Shown piece after piece: positions 1-9,386 of a DNA stretch of 64,000 bases (positions are counted from its first letter, which is position 1; every line of letters begins with the position of its first letter). The stretch spans positions 145,682-209,681 of the forward strand of contig JAISHK010000004.1 of the NCBI GenBank assembly GCA_031262585.1, read 5' to 3'. The position numbers were made by a program, and so were the translations under genes. Below the pieces are notes generated by a model. The model saw nothing but the letters and a program-made list of their open reading frames with translations, searched no databases and was not told the origin of the DNA. Origin of the DNA: Endomicrobium sp. Its GTDB lineage: Bacteria > Elusimicrobiota > Endomicrobiia > Endomicrobiales > Endomicrobiaceae.

Positions 1-1448
1 TTCCCTTCGTTCTCCACCTATTGTCTTAACTTAATTATAAACATTAATCTACAAAAAATTAATCACTTTACCTCTTTGTTCCTTCAATATTGCTAAAACT
101 TTCATATTATTTTAAATTCCTGATTTTTCAGTACTATCGCCTAAAACTTAGGAAGAGAATCTAACACTTCAGAAAATCTATAACTTTTCTTTTAACATTT
201 TTAAAATCCTTCTACAACTCTATGCAAATTCCTTTTACTCAAACTCATTAATTTTAAAGGTAACATCTAAGTTTATTGCACTGCAAACTCCATCTCTTAC
301 CAAATAAATTTTAAAAATCCTCTAGCTTCTCTGCATCTAATCCTAAGAAATTTTTAACCTTAACCTCAGATGATTTTGCTACCTCATAATTTATCAAAAA
401 CCTAAAAAGATAATCACAATTATCTTCATTAACACTTACCATTTACATCACTAACTATTCTTACCAATATGCCCTACTTCCAATTGTTCTTCTAATGTTT
501 GCATTTGCGAACAAGCTCTTGTATTTTACCTATCATTTACATTTCTAAAAATCTCAACCAACTACCCTTCTCAACTAAAAAACTCTTAACTACCATTTTA
601 AACAATTCAAGCAATAATCTTTTTAAAAATTCACGAGGTACTTCTTCCAATATAATCATTAAATGCGTGTATCATAATATCTTCTTCAATACCTATTAAC
701 TTCTCAAAAGAAAATCCATATCTGTTTATCTAAACATTCTTCAATAAATTTCAATTTAAAAAACATTCTAATAATTTTGCTACATTTAATTTAGCACTAT
801 TATCCATTAATGCTCTTTATTCACTCTCGTAGTAAAATATTTCATCGTTTCAACAACTATTGTCGCTGTATAACTGCCATACATTTTATTCCAAAACTCT
901 TTATAGCACTTGGTATCTTTTTAATCTTCTTTCTGTTTATACTTCAGATAAACCTCTACTGCAGTTATATTTTCTTATTGTTCTGCTTAAGCAACTATTA
1001 TTTCTTGTTCAATTTTAGTATACTCTGAATAACTTTTTCCATCATTTCTAATTCTTAGAATCCATTCATAGCCAATCAAATACTAACGCAACATATACTA
1101 TTTATTGCAGTATAATATTCCATTTCTTCTATTAACTCTCCTAATTACTTTTTATACTTCTTGTCTCATGATTGTGCTCTTTACTAATTTTTAATGTTTA
1201 ATGTTTATTCTCTCGCTTTTTCTATATTTAACTCAAATATACCCTACATCTCAGATATTGCCATTTTACTCCATATTTCTTCTTTAAACTTCTTGAACTG
1301 TTGTCATACATATATTACTTTAAATCTTTGCCAACCATTTTTTATCTTAATTTCCTAGAGCAAATGAATATTCTTTGATAAGTTGTTTAAAATTTTTAAT
1401 TTGCATAGTAACATAAAACCTAATTCTACAAATTTTACATAGGAAGAA
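1..1448. other. Gene-free decayed region, left edge
   Basis: I see no intact gene here. The + strand is strongly depleted in G; for example bases 541-600 contain 17 C and no G. Read on the minus strand, short runs look protein-like and helical, for example around 640-800 and 1040-1300, but they are broken by stops every 10-30 codons and change frame. This fits old minus-strand genes decayed beyond recognition. The two + strand ORFs of 66 and 72 codons in the track lack a ribosome site and look like chance ORFs in pyrimidine-rich sequence. Confidence 0.6.
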
Positions 1449-1613
1449 TCATATTATATTTCTATTTCCTTTTACATAATCCATTATTTCTAATACTCTC
1501 TTGCGTTCCATACATCCACTTAATTCTATATTTAAAATATTATCATGCTTACAATTTTTACCTTCATATTCTTCACCTAGTTCCTTTTCGCTCTTTGTTT
1601 TACTATTTTTCAT
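1449..1613 (-). pseudogene. 54-codon ORF fragment, unknown
   Basis: A minus-strand ATG opens a 54-codon frame rich in Lys and Glu (starts MKNSKTKSEKEL) that ends at a TGA. It is too short for the ORF track. I see no clear Shine-Dalgarno sequence before the ATG, and the sequence after the stop is decayed with the same strand bias. It may be the surviving 5' end of a dead gene or a small real gene. No family is recognised. Confidence 0.25.
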
Positions 1614-1757
1614 ATTTATTTATATTTTTTATCCATTTAGATGTATTTTTTAAATACTTAAATAAAAATATTATGTACATATTATTTTCCAACATAAAAA
1701 TTAAACCTTTTATAAAATTTCTTTAACTTTGTCTTTTTAAATCTAAATTCATAACAT

Positions 1758-3094
1758 TTATTTGAATACAAGTCTTTCCACAAGGTATGGTTTAGAAAAA
1801 TCATTTTTTACATCTTCTATTAATTTTAATTTTGTCAGATGCTTTTTTATAATAAAAGAACTTACAATTTTTTCCTGAGCAAGAATTATCTAAAAATACA
1901 ATTTAGATTTTATTTCTTTTCAACGTCGATATATTTTTACAGTTTTTTCTGGTAAGCCATATAACTTATCTCCATTTTATGCTTTATACACAAATATTTA
2001 AGAATATTATTGTACATTGAAATAGTCTTTGTCCAATATAATACCTATTTCATACTTTTCATGGAAAACATAATTGTCTGAAGTTATTTTTTAAATATCC
2101 TCTTACTTTAACTACCATCACTAACTTTTTGAAAATTTAATAATTTTTTCTTATAGAACATTTCGTAACTTAACTACGCTCACATTCTTCTTCATTCACA
2201 CAATAAATTTTTATAATTACATTTTATCAGCAAAATTTTAAATGATTTCATAAAAAATGACATTTCTTTAAAAGTCAGTAAAACTCTTTATCCTTGACAC
2301 TGTATTTTTACATTTATAAAGATTATTTACGAGAAGATTATACTCTTAAAACCTTTTTTCTTCTTTTTCACTTATAGAATAATCAAAGCACAATGTATAT
2401 ACTATTTAAGGAATATTTTTTACTAAATAATTAAAATAATCTTAAACGTAAAATTAAAACCATCAAAATTAACAGATATTATTTTTATTTCATTAACAAA
2501 AGAATTTAAAAATTGAGTTCTATAATACACTTATTGAATTAATTCTAATTGGCACATCACTTACAATAGGCCAAATATCTTTATAACATTTCCTCTTTGC
2601 TGCAAGCTGTATTTTATTTCAACAAATTTGTTCTTGTATAACAAACGAAAATAATGATATATTAATTTATCAAAGTCACATTTTTAATCTTGAATAATAG
2701 TAGCACTATTATTTGTTTTTGTACTTGCAACGTTACAATTAAATTACTAACGCATGCAATAAAATCTTTAAGATTTTTTATTTGTTCAGTCACATAAGGT
2801 TTTTGTTGTATCTATGCTATTGGGAGGTAATATGGGTATATTAAAACAGAATTAATAAAAAACTTATATCATTTTAAAAGATTTAATTCTTATTCTTTAA
2901 CAAAAGCAAAAACATATGTAAATTTTAAAAATATTACTGTATTGCAGTTCAGATATACATTTAAATGATATGGCTTCGTCACTACAATTAATTCCAAATA
3001 AATACTCTTTACTCAAAACATCAACTTTAAAAATTATTTTTTTAATAATGTTTTCATATTGTTTTTCATTTTATTGGTTTATTATAATACCCAT
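1758..3094 (-). pseudogene. Degraded minus-strand gene, unidentified
   Basis: On the minus strand an AAGGAG box (3106-3111) lies 11 bases before an ATG at 3094. The frame hits a stop after 7 codons and then runs on for about 56 codons (includes DVLSKEYLFGINCSD). Much further along, 1758-2081 reads as a single frame interrupted by stops (includes EKIVSSFIIKKHLTKL). Taken together this looks like one gene of about 450 codons inactivated by point mutations and frameshifts. Joining the two ends into one gene is inference, and the protein family is not recognised. Confidence 0.3.
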
Positions 3095-3391
3095 TAGTTT
3101 CACATCTCCTTGACACAGTATAAAATTAAGATTTTTTATAATTTATCTTTATTGCTTAATCGCAAAAATAACTTTTTTCTATAATTTTAAAAATACAGTT
3201 ATTATTCATACATATTTTTGTACCAAAACACAAAATTAAAGGAGTTTGTAAAAGATCAAGAAAGATTAAATTTATTTTTCATATATAATATCAAGAAGAA
3301 GATTATAAAAATAAATTACTTTTTCAATTTCAATGATACTAATAGTAAGATTACAAGACCATTATAGCCATTATCACTACTACCACAAAAT

Positions 3392-3421
3392 TTGACAAGA
3401 ATATTTTCTTTTCGTTATAAT
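3392..3421 (+). promoter_or_regulatory. Consensus sigma-70 promoter of tRNA-Ala
   Basis: TTGACA (3392-3397) and TATAAT (3416-3421) are both perfect consensus hexamers 18 bases apart. The -10 box ends 20 bases before the tRNA-Ala gene. This is the strongest-looking promoter in the window and suits a stable RNA. Confidence 0.85.
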
Positions 3422-3441
3422 AATGGTCAAATATCTTAATT

Positions 3442-3514
<73 letters not shown>

Positions 3515-3574
3515 TTTTAAATTAATACACATAAAAGTTTTAATAATCACTTATATTTTCTGGTTTGACTATCG

Positions 3575-3603
3575 TTGACATTATCTGCAAAATTTATTAT
3601 AAA
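3575..3603 (+). promoter_or_regulatory. Promoter of the HU-aminotransferase-hom unit
   Basis: TTGACA (3575-3580), a 17-base spacer and TATAAA (3598-3603) lie just upstream of the HU gene. Transcription would start near 3610, leaving a leader of about 40 bases that carries the GGAGG ribosome site at 3636-3640. Confidence 0.7.
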
Positions 3604-3650
3604 ATGAATGGATTTTAGGATGCAACTACTTACACGGAGGTGCTTTCTTG

Positions 3651-3926
3651 ATGAAAAAGCCTGATATAATTAAACAAGTTTCAGATATTTCAGGACTGAC
3701 ACAAGGAGATTCAAACAAGGTAATAAAAGCTCTAATTAAAGCGATTCAAGCAAGTTTGCAAAACAATGAAATAATTTCTTTATCAGGACTTGGTTCTTTT
3801 AGAGTTAAGCCACGCAAAGCAAGGCAAGGTAGAAATCCTAAAACAGGAGAAATCGTTCCAATTAACGCTGGAAAAAAGGTATCTTTTAAACCCACTACAA
3901 CACTCAGAAAAATAATCCAGCAATAA
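3651..3926 (+). CDS. hup: HU-family DNA-binding protein
   Basis: This small basic nucleoid protein (91 residues) bends and compacts DNA as a dimer. The helical N-terminal part is followed by the typical beta arm with GRNPKTGE and the end VSFKPTTTLR, as in HU/IHF proteins of about 90 residues. The ORF track starts at a TTG (3648), but the adjacent ATG at 3651 is placed 10 bases after a strong GGAGG and is preferred. It is the first gene of a probable operon, with the aminotransferase 15 bases downstream. HU and a single-type IHF cannot be separated by sequence alone; HU is more likely because no partner gene is present. Confidence 0.93.
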   Translation: MKKPDIIKQVSDISGLTQGDSNKVIKALIKAIQASLQNNEIISLSGLGSFRVKPRKARQGRNPKTGEIVPINAGKKVSFKPTTTLRKIIQQ

Positions 3927-3941
3927 GAGTCGAAATTATTT

Positions 3942-5171
3942 ATGATTAATATAGAACCATCAAATAATCTAAAAAATTTACCACCATATCTTTTTACTAA
4001 AATAAACCAAATAAAGAAAGAAGTCCATACTAAAAATCTTGACATAATAGATTTAGGAATGGGTAATCCAGATTTACCACCTCCTGATAATATTATTGAA
4101 AGACTATGTGACACTGTTAAACACCATCGTAATACACATAAATATTCTCAAGCAAAAGGAATGCCAAAATTTAGGAAAACTATCGCAAAATGGATGGACA
4201 AACGTTTTGGAGTAAAATTTGATTATGAAAATGAAATTCTTTCCTTAATAGGTTCAAAAGAAGGTATAGCTCATTTATGTATGTCATATTTAAATTCTGG
4301 AGATTATGTTTTAGTATGTGATCCAACATACCCGGTGCATTTTAACGCTGCAGCTTTGGTGGGAGCAAAAATTTATAACATGCCTTTACTTATAAAAAAC
4401 AATTTTTTACCAGATTTTACAAAAATTCCTGAAAAAATAGCTCAAAAATCAAAAATGATGTTTCTGAATTATCCCAATAATCCTACGGCCACAGTAGTAG
4501 AAGATAATAATTTTTGGAAAGAAGCAATAAAATTTTGTAAAAAACATAACATTTTACTCATATCAGACAATGCTTATTCAGAACTAACTTTTGGAAATTA
4601 TTCTGCTCCTTCAATTTTTGAATTTCCCGGAGCAAAAGATACTGCATTAGAATTTCACTCTTTTTCAAAAACATTCAACATGGCAGGGTGGCGATTAGGA
4701 TGGGTTTGTGGAGTTAAAAAATTACTATATCCTCTTGAAAAATTTAAGTCTTTTTTAGATTACGGTTCCTCTACGTTTATGCAACTAGCAGGTATTTCAG
4801 CATTAAATGACTCGCAAACATTTGGAAAAGAATTGTCATTAATTTATGAAAGAAGAATGAAAAAAATGGTTAAAGGCTTACAAAAATTAGGGTGGCGAAG
4901 CAACGAAACCAAAGGAACAATGTATGTATGGGCTAGACTTCCTGATTGTTTAATAAAAGAAGGTTCTTTAAGCGTAGCAGAAAGACTAGTAAAAGAAACC
5001 GGTGTTGTTATCTCACCAGGAATAGGTTTTGGTAAACATGGTGAAGGTTATATAAGAATATCTTTAGTAACCCATGAAAAAAGATTTCATGATGCATTGC
5101 TTCGCATAGGCAAATTTACTAAAAATGCTCAAAAAAACATTAAATTCTCAAGGATTTATTATGGAAAATAA
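3942..5171 (+). CDS. PLP-dependent class I/II aminotransferase, AlaC/LL-DAP type
   Basis: This fold-type I aminotransferase has 409 residues, normal for the family. Visible motifs are the N-terminal substrate-binding DLGMGNPDLPPP, the NYPNNPTA loop, SDNAYSE (Asp for the pyridine nitrogen and Tyr), the Schiff-base Lys in SFSKTFNMAGWR, and the C-terminal Arg region YIRISLV for the substrate carboxylate. The sequence most resembles the AlaC (YfdZ) and LL-diaminopimelate aminotransferase branch. Being co-transcribed and overlapping with homoserine dehydrogenase, it probably serves the aspartate-family pathway or alanine formation. The exact substrate cannot be read from sequence. Confidence 0.88.
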   Translation: MINIEPSNNLKNLPPYLFTKINQIKKEVHTKNLDIIDLGMGNPDLPPPDNIIERLCDTVKHHRNTHKYSQAKGMPKFRKTIAKWMDKRFGVKFDYENEILSLIGSKEGIAHLCMSYLNSGDYVLVCDPTYPVHFNAAALVGAKIYNMPLLIKNNFLPDFTKIPEKIAQKSKMMFLNYPNNPTATVVEDNNFWKEAIKFCKKHNILLISDNAYSELTFGNYSAPSIFEFPGAKDTALEFHSFSKTFNMAGWRLGWVCGVKKLLYPLEKFKSFLDYGSSTFMQLAGISALNDSQTFGKELSLIYERRMKKMVKGLQKLGWRSNETKGTMYVWARLPDCLIKEGSLSVAERLVKETGVVISPGIGFGKHGEGYIRISLVTHEKRFHDALLRIGKFTKNAQKNIKFSRIYYGK

Positions 5172-6447
5172 GCATATCAATATAGGTTTAATAGGGTATG
5201 GAACCGTAGGGAAAGGTGTAGTAAAAATATTGGAAGAAAATAAAAAAATAGTTTTAAGAAAAGTGGGAAAATCTGTACGCATAAAATCAATTTGCGATTT
5301 ACGCCCCATAGATAGATCAGAATTTTATGTAAAAAATTTTAAAAATATTATAAAAGATCATGAAATAGATTTAATTGTTGAACTTATCGGTGGATACGAA
5401 CCCGCTAGAACAATAATAATAGAATCCTTAAAAGCTGGCAAAAATGTTGTAACAGCAAATAAAGCTGTTCTTGCAAAATATTGGGATCAGATTTTTACAA
5501 CAGCACAAGAGTGTCAAAAATCAATATATTACGAAGCCTCAGTAGGTGGAGTAATTCCTGTAGTTCAAGGACTAAGCGAAGGGCTCGCATCTGAAGAAAT
5601 ACTTGAAATTAAAGGTATTCTAAATGGCACTACAAATTTTATTCTTAGTGAAATGACAAAAAAAGGAGTCACTTATGAATCCGCTTTAAAAAGAGCACAA
5701 GAAGAAGGTTTTGCCGAGGCAGAACCTTCCTTTGACACTAATGGCATTGATACAGCCAACAAATTAGCAATACTTTCATCACTTGCTTGGGGTGGCTGGA
5801 TAAAAGTTAAAGATATATCTACCAATGGAATTGCAAACCTTGATATTGAAGATGTTTTAATAACACGAGATTTTGGATATGATGTAAAGCTTATTGGTTC
5901 AGCGCAAAAAACAAAAAATGGGATAGACTTATCCGTACAACCATGTCTTGTAAATCATGAACATACTTTTGCAACAGTTGAAAATGAATATAATGCCGTT
6001 ATGATAACAGGGAAAGATTCAGGCGACGTTTTATTCTATGGAAAAGGAGCAGGACAACTACCCGCTGCAAGTGCTGTAGTGTCAGACATTATAAATCTTT
6101 CAAAATCCATTGTTGCAAATACAGCCGGGGTAGTATCTGACGTAATTTACAATAAAAACAAGAAAATTAAAATTATTCCATCTGGAAAAAGCAGAGCTCC
6201 TTATTATTTAAGACTATCTGTTTTTGACAAACCAGGAGTTTTATCAAAAATTTCCGGAATATTGGGTAAATATAAAGTTTCAATAGCAAGTCTTTCCCAA
6301 CCTGATATAAACGATAGCAATTATGCTAGAATCATTATAATTACACATGAAACTTATCGTGAAAATATTGAGAAAGCTTTAAAACAAATTAATGCCACAA
6401 AATCTATAGTAAAATACAAAACTGTTAAAATCAAAATAGAAATATAA
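5161..6447 (+). CDS. hom: Homoserine dehydrogenase
   Basis: The enzyme reduces aspartate semialdehyde to homoserine on the way to threonine and methionine. The protein has 428 residues: a Rossmann NAD(P) domain (NIGLIGYGTVGKGVV at the start), the catalytic domain with the GILNGTTNFIL motif, and a C-terminal ACT domain (YYLRLSVFDKPGVLSKIS) that usually senses threonine. The ORF track begins at 5125, but the ATG at 5161 has AAGGA seven bases upstream and starts exactly at the conserved N-terminus. That start overlaps the end of the aminotransferase gene by 11 bases, so the two are translationally coupled. It is monofunctional, with no aspartate kinase fused. Confidence 0.95.
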   Translation: MENKHINIGLIGYGTVGKGVVKILEENKKIVLRKVGKSVRIKSICDLRPIDRSEFYVKNFKNIIKDHEIDLIVELIGGYEPARTIIIESLKAGKNVVTANKAVLAKYWDQIFTTAQECQKSIYYEASVGGVIPVVQGLSEGLASEEILEIKGILNGTTNFILSEMTKKGVTYESALKRAQEEGFAEAEPSFDTNGIDTANKLAILSSLAWGGWIKVKDISTNGIANLDIEDVLITRDFGYDVKLIGSAQKTKNGIDLSVQPCLVNHEHTFATVENEYNAVMITGKDSGDVLFYGKGAGQLPAASAVVSDIINLSKSIVANTAGVVSDVIYNKNKKIKIIPSGKSRAPYYLRLSVFDKPGVLSKISGILGKYKVSIASLSQPDINDSNYARIIIITHETYRENIEKALKQINATKSIVKYKTVKIKIEI

Positions 6448-6608
6448 ATACTTCCAAAGACTTATTATATATATTTTTTCTATTACGTCTGACGCTATAT
6501 ATAAAAATATTAACTTGAAATTTTATCTTTTTTAAAAAAATTAAATAAACATCTTGCAAAGAAAAGATCATAAAAACAACTATTTTAGTAAACTACTATA
6601 AATTCAAG

Positions 6609-6638
6609 TTGACTATAGTAATTTTCATGTTGTATAAT
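6609..6638 (+). promoter_or_regulatory. Probable bioB promoter
   Basis: TTGACT (6609-6614) and a perfect TATAAT (6633-6638) are separated by 18 bases in the 237-base gap between hom and bioB. The start would be near 6645, about 40 bases before the bioB ATG. I see no BirA-operator-like palindrome around it. Confidence 0.65.
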
Positions 6639-6684
6639 TCTGTGTTAAGTGGATTAACAAAAATTAAATATTAAAAAGGTGAAA

Positions 6685-7644
6685 ATGGAAAATTTAATAC
6701 TAGAAATTATAAATGGAAAACAAATTTCAAAAGATGAAGCACTTATACTTTTTGACTTTGAAATTGATCAGCTTTTTTTAGTTTCTTCAAAAATACGTAA
6801 AAAATATAAGGGGAACCAAGCAAAAGTCTGTTCTATTATAAATGCAAAGTCCGGACAATGTGGGGAAAACTGCAAATTTTGCGCTCAATCAGTTTTCAAT
6901 AAAACTGATGTTCAATCTTATCCTCTTATTAGTACTAAACAAATTGAAGATATTTCTACAAAAGCTCTAGAAAGCGTAGGATGTTTCGGAATAGTTTCAA
7001 GTGGGAATTATTTAAGTGATAATGAAATAGAAAAACTTTGCGAAATGTTTAAAAAACATAAAAAAGTATCTCATTTGAGTGTTTCCATAGGTAAAATATC
7101 CGATAAAAATTTAATTAAATTAAAAAAAGCTGGCATAAAAAAAATACATCATAATCTTGAAACTTCTGAAAATTTTTATCCTAACATCTGTTCTACACAT
7201 ACTTATCAAGAAAGAGTTGATACTATTAAAAGAGCTAAAAAAATTGGATTTAAAATTTGTTCAGGTGGGATATTTGGTATAGGCGAAAGCCTTAACGATA
7301 GAATAAATTTAGCATTTACCTTAAAAAAATTGGATCCTGATAGTGTTCCAATGAATTTTTTTATGCACATTAATGGTCTACCTTTATGCCATCTTCCAGT
7401 AATAACCCCTATTGAAATTTTAAAAACCATTGCTATTTTTAGAATAATTCTTCAAAGTCCAGATATCATGATTTGCGGAGGGAGAGAAAAACAATTAAGA
7501 GATTTACAATCATGGATATTTCAAGCTGGAGCAAATGGAATGATGAGCGGGGGTTATCTTACATCAGGTGGCAGAAGCATTGCTAGAGACAAACAAATGA
7601 TTAAAGACTTAGAACTAGAACTAGATATAGATATGCGAGAATAA
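6685..7644 (+). CDS. bioB: Biotin synthase
   Basis: This radical-SAM enzyme inserts sulfur into dethiobiotin. The 319-residue protein carries the [4Fe-4S] motif in CGENCKFCAQS near residue 60, followed by the barrel, and ends with the typical GGRE and GANGMMSGGYLTSGG regions. The track begins at a GTG (6679), but the ribosome site AAAGGTG overlaps that codon, so the ATG at 6685 is preferred. No other biotin-synthesis gene (bioA, bioD, bioF) is next to it; birA, which uses biotin, is 16 kb away. It may form biotin from imported or remotely encoded precursor. It converges on the phosphofructokinase gene. Confidence 0.95.
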   Translation: MENLILEIINGKQISKDEALILFDFEIDQLFLVSSKIRKKYKGNQAKVCSIINAKSGQCGENCKFCAQSVFNKTDVQSYPLISTKQIEDISTKALESVGCFGIVSSGNYLSDNEIEKLCEMFKKHKKVSHLSVSIGKISDKNLIKLKKAGIKKIHHNLETSENFYPNICSTHTYQERVDTIKRAKKIGFKICSGGIFGIGESLNDRINLAFTLKKLDPDSVPMNFFMHINGLPLCHLPVITPIEILKTIAIFRIILQSPDIMICGGREKQLRDLQSWIFQAGANGMMSGGYLTSGGRSIARDKQMIKDLELELDIDMRE

Positions 7645-7706
7645 TATTTCTTACAAAAGTAACTGTCGACAATTTTTTAAACTTTCTAAATATTAAAGGC
7701 ATAAAA

Positions 7707-9386
7707 TTATTGTTTTTGTGTATTATGTTCATATTGTAAAGTTTTCGTAATCATTTCTGTAACAGTCTTAGGGCCAAAATATTGTATAGGGCCTGAAAAA
7801 ATATACATTTCGTTATTAGCCCAGTTATCTCTTCTCTTAATAAACTCTTTGAACGACTTACTATTTAAATCAACTAGTACTTTTTTTATAACCGGCTTTT
7901 CCTTACCATCCCTCTTTTCCATATCAAGCATCATTGTAAAAGGCACACCTCCACATTCCCATTGTTTAGGCGGTTGCACAAGATTCTTAATATACGACAT
8001 ATAACCAGAAAAACCATTTAATATAAGCAATGCAGCATTATAACCTAGAGCATACGTATAATTTGCATCAAAATTCGACGGAATACCACAACGTCCTTCA
8101 TATCCAAAGAAATGCGTAATGGTTGCAAATTTTCCACTATATTTGCCTTCTTTTTTAAGCTCCATTAATCTTTTTTGCACCATTTTAATCAAAAGCTTTT
8201 CCGTTTCAATTAATGATACTATTACGTTCCCGTGAGGATCTCTATCTAATATAAACTGAGTTGCAATTTCTGCAGGTAAAGAAACCATTAAATTTGAAAG
8301 CTTTTGAGTAAGCTTACCGCATATAAAACTTTTTCTATCTTCAATTGAACAAAATTTTAAAAGAACGTCAGCATACTCAACTAAAATATCATTTAAAGCA
8401 ACAATAAGCTCATTTATTTCCGATATAAACTCTATCAGACCTTCGGGCACCAAAATTATGCCAAAATTTTTACCATTTCTAGAACGCTTTATAATAACAT
8501 CAACAATACCTTCGACAACTTCACTAAGAGTCATGTTTTTTGCAAGAATCTCTTCACCTATTAACACAATATTAGGCTGAGTTTTAAAACCAACCTCCAA
8601 AGTAATATGCGAAGCACTTCTACCCATAAGGCGCACAAAATGCCAATATTTACGCGATGAATTCGCATCTCTGCAAATATTTCCTACAAGTTCAGAATAA
8701 ATTTTAGTTGCTGTATCAAAACCAAAAGAAGTTTCTACAAATTGATTTTTTAAATCTCCATCAATAGTTTTTGGAATACCAACGATACACTTATCCATGC
8801 TTTCCTGTTTTAAATACTCCGCCAGTACAGCAGCATTTGTATTAGAATCATCTCCACCTACAATGACCAATGCATCTATTTTACATATTTCAAGATTATT
8901 TTTAACTGAACAAAACTGTTCAGAACTTTCAATTTTTGTTCTGCCAGTTTGTATATAATCAAATCCACCTGTATTTCTATATTTATTGAGAACTTTTTTA
9001 GAAATTTCTTTATATTTATTTTTTAAAATTCCAGTTGGGCCTCCTAAATACCCTATTAAAGTATTTTTTTTGTTTGCTTTTTTTAATCCGTCAAAAAGTC
9101 CAGCGATAACATTATGTCCTCCCGGAGCTTGGCCTCCAGATAATAAAATAGCAACTTTAACAACTTTCTTTTTAATTGAAAGATTTAAACCTTTTTTAAA
9201 TGTTACTACAGGTAATCCATAAGTATTTCTAAAAAATTCTTGAATTTTTTTTTGATTGGCCACAGATTCTGTGGGTTTTCCTTTAGCAGGTTTAATAAAC
9301 ACTAACCTTCGTCTTAAAATATTAGGAAGTATAGGCTTAAATTTCGCCCTTTCAATTTGAATTTCCGAAACGTTAGATATTTCCAA
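7707..9386 (-). CDS. pfp: PPi-dependent 6-phosphofructokinase, long form
   Basis: The enzyme interconverts fructose 6-phosphate and fructose 1,6-bisphosphate with pyrophosphate, so it can run in glycolysis and gluconeogenesis. It has 559 residues, the length of the long PFP clade found in spirochaetes, plants and others. Visible are LLSGGQAPGGHN (phosphate loop), GGDDSNTNA, whose second Asp marks pyrophosphate rather than ATP use, the active-site PKTIDGD, and MGRSASH, typical of the long form. Translation appears to start at TTG (9386), 10 bases after GAGG, because no better ATG exists before the conserved N-terminus. It stands alone between bioB and a 3.9 kb desert. Confidence 0.93.
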   Translation of the reverse strand: MEISNVSEIQIERAKFKPILPNILRRRLVFIKPAKGKPTESVANQKKIQEFFRNTYGLPVVTFKKGLNLSIKKKVVKVAILLSGGQAPGGHNVIAGLFDGLKKANKKNTLIGYLGGPTGILKNKYKEISKKVLNKYRNTGGFDYIQTGRTKIESSEQFCSVKNNLEICKIDALVIVGGDDSNTNAAVLAEYLKQESMDKCIVGIPKTIDGDLKNQFVETSFGFDTATKIYSELVGNICRDANSSRKYWHFVRLMGRSASHITLEVGFKTQPNIVLIGEEILAKNMTLSEVVEGIVDVIIKRSRNGKNFGIILVPEGLIEFISEINELIVALNDILVEYADVLLKFCSIEDRKSFICGKLTQKLSNLMVSLPAEIATQFILDRDPHGNVIVSLIETEKLLIKMVQKRLMELKKEGKYSGKFATITHFFGYEGRCGIPSNFDANYTYALGYNAALLILNGFSGYMSYIKNLVQPPKQWECGGVPFTMMLDMEKRDGKEKPVIKKVLVDLNSKSFKEFIKRRDNWANNEMYIFSGPIQYFGPKTVTEMITKTLQYEHNTQKQ

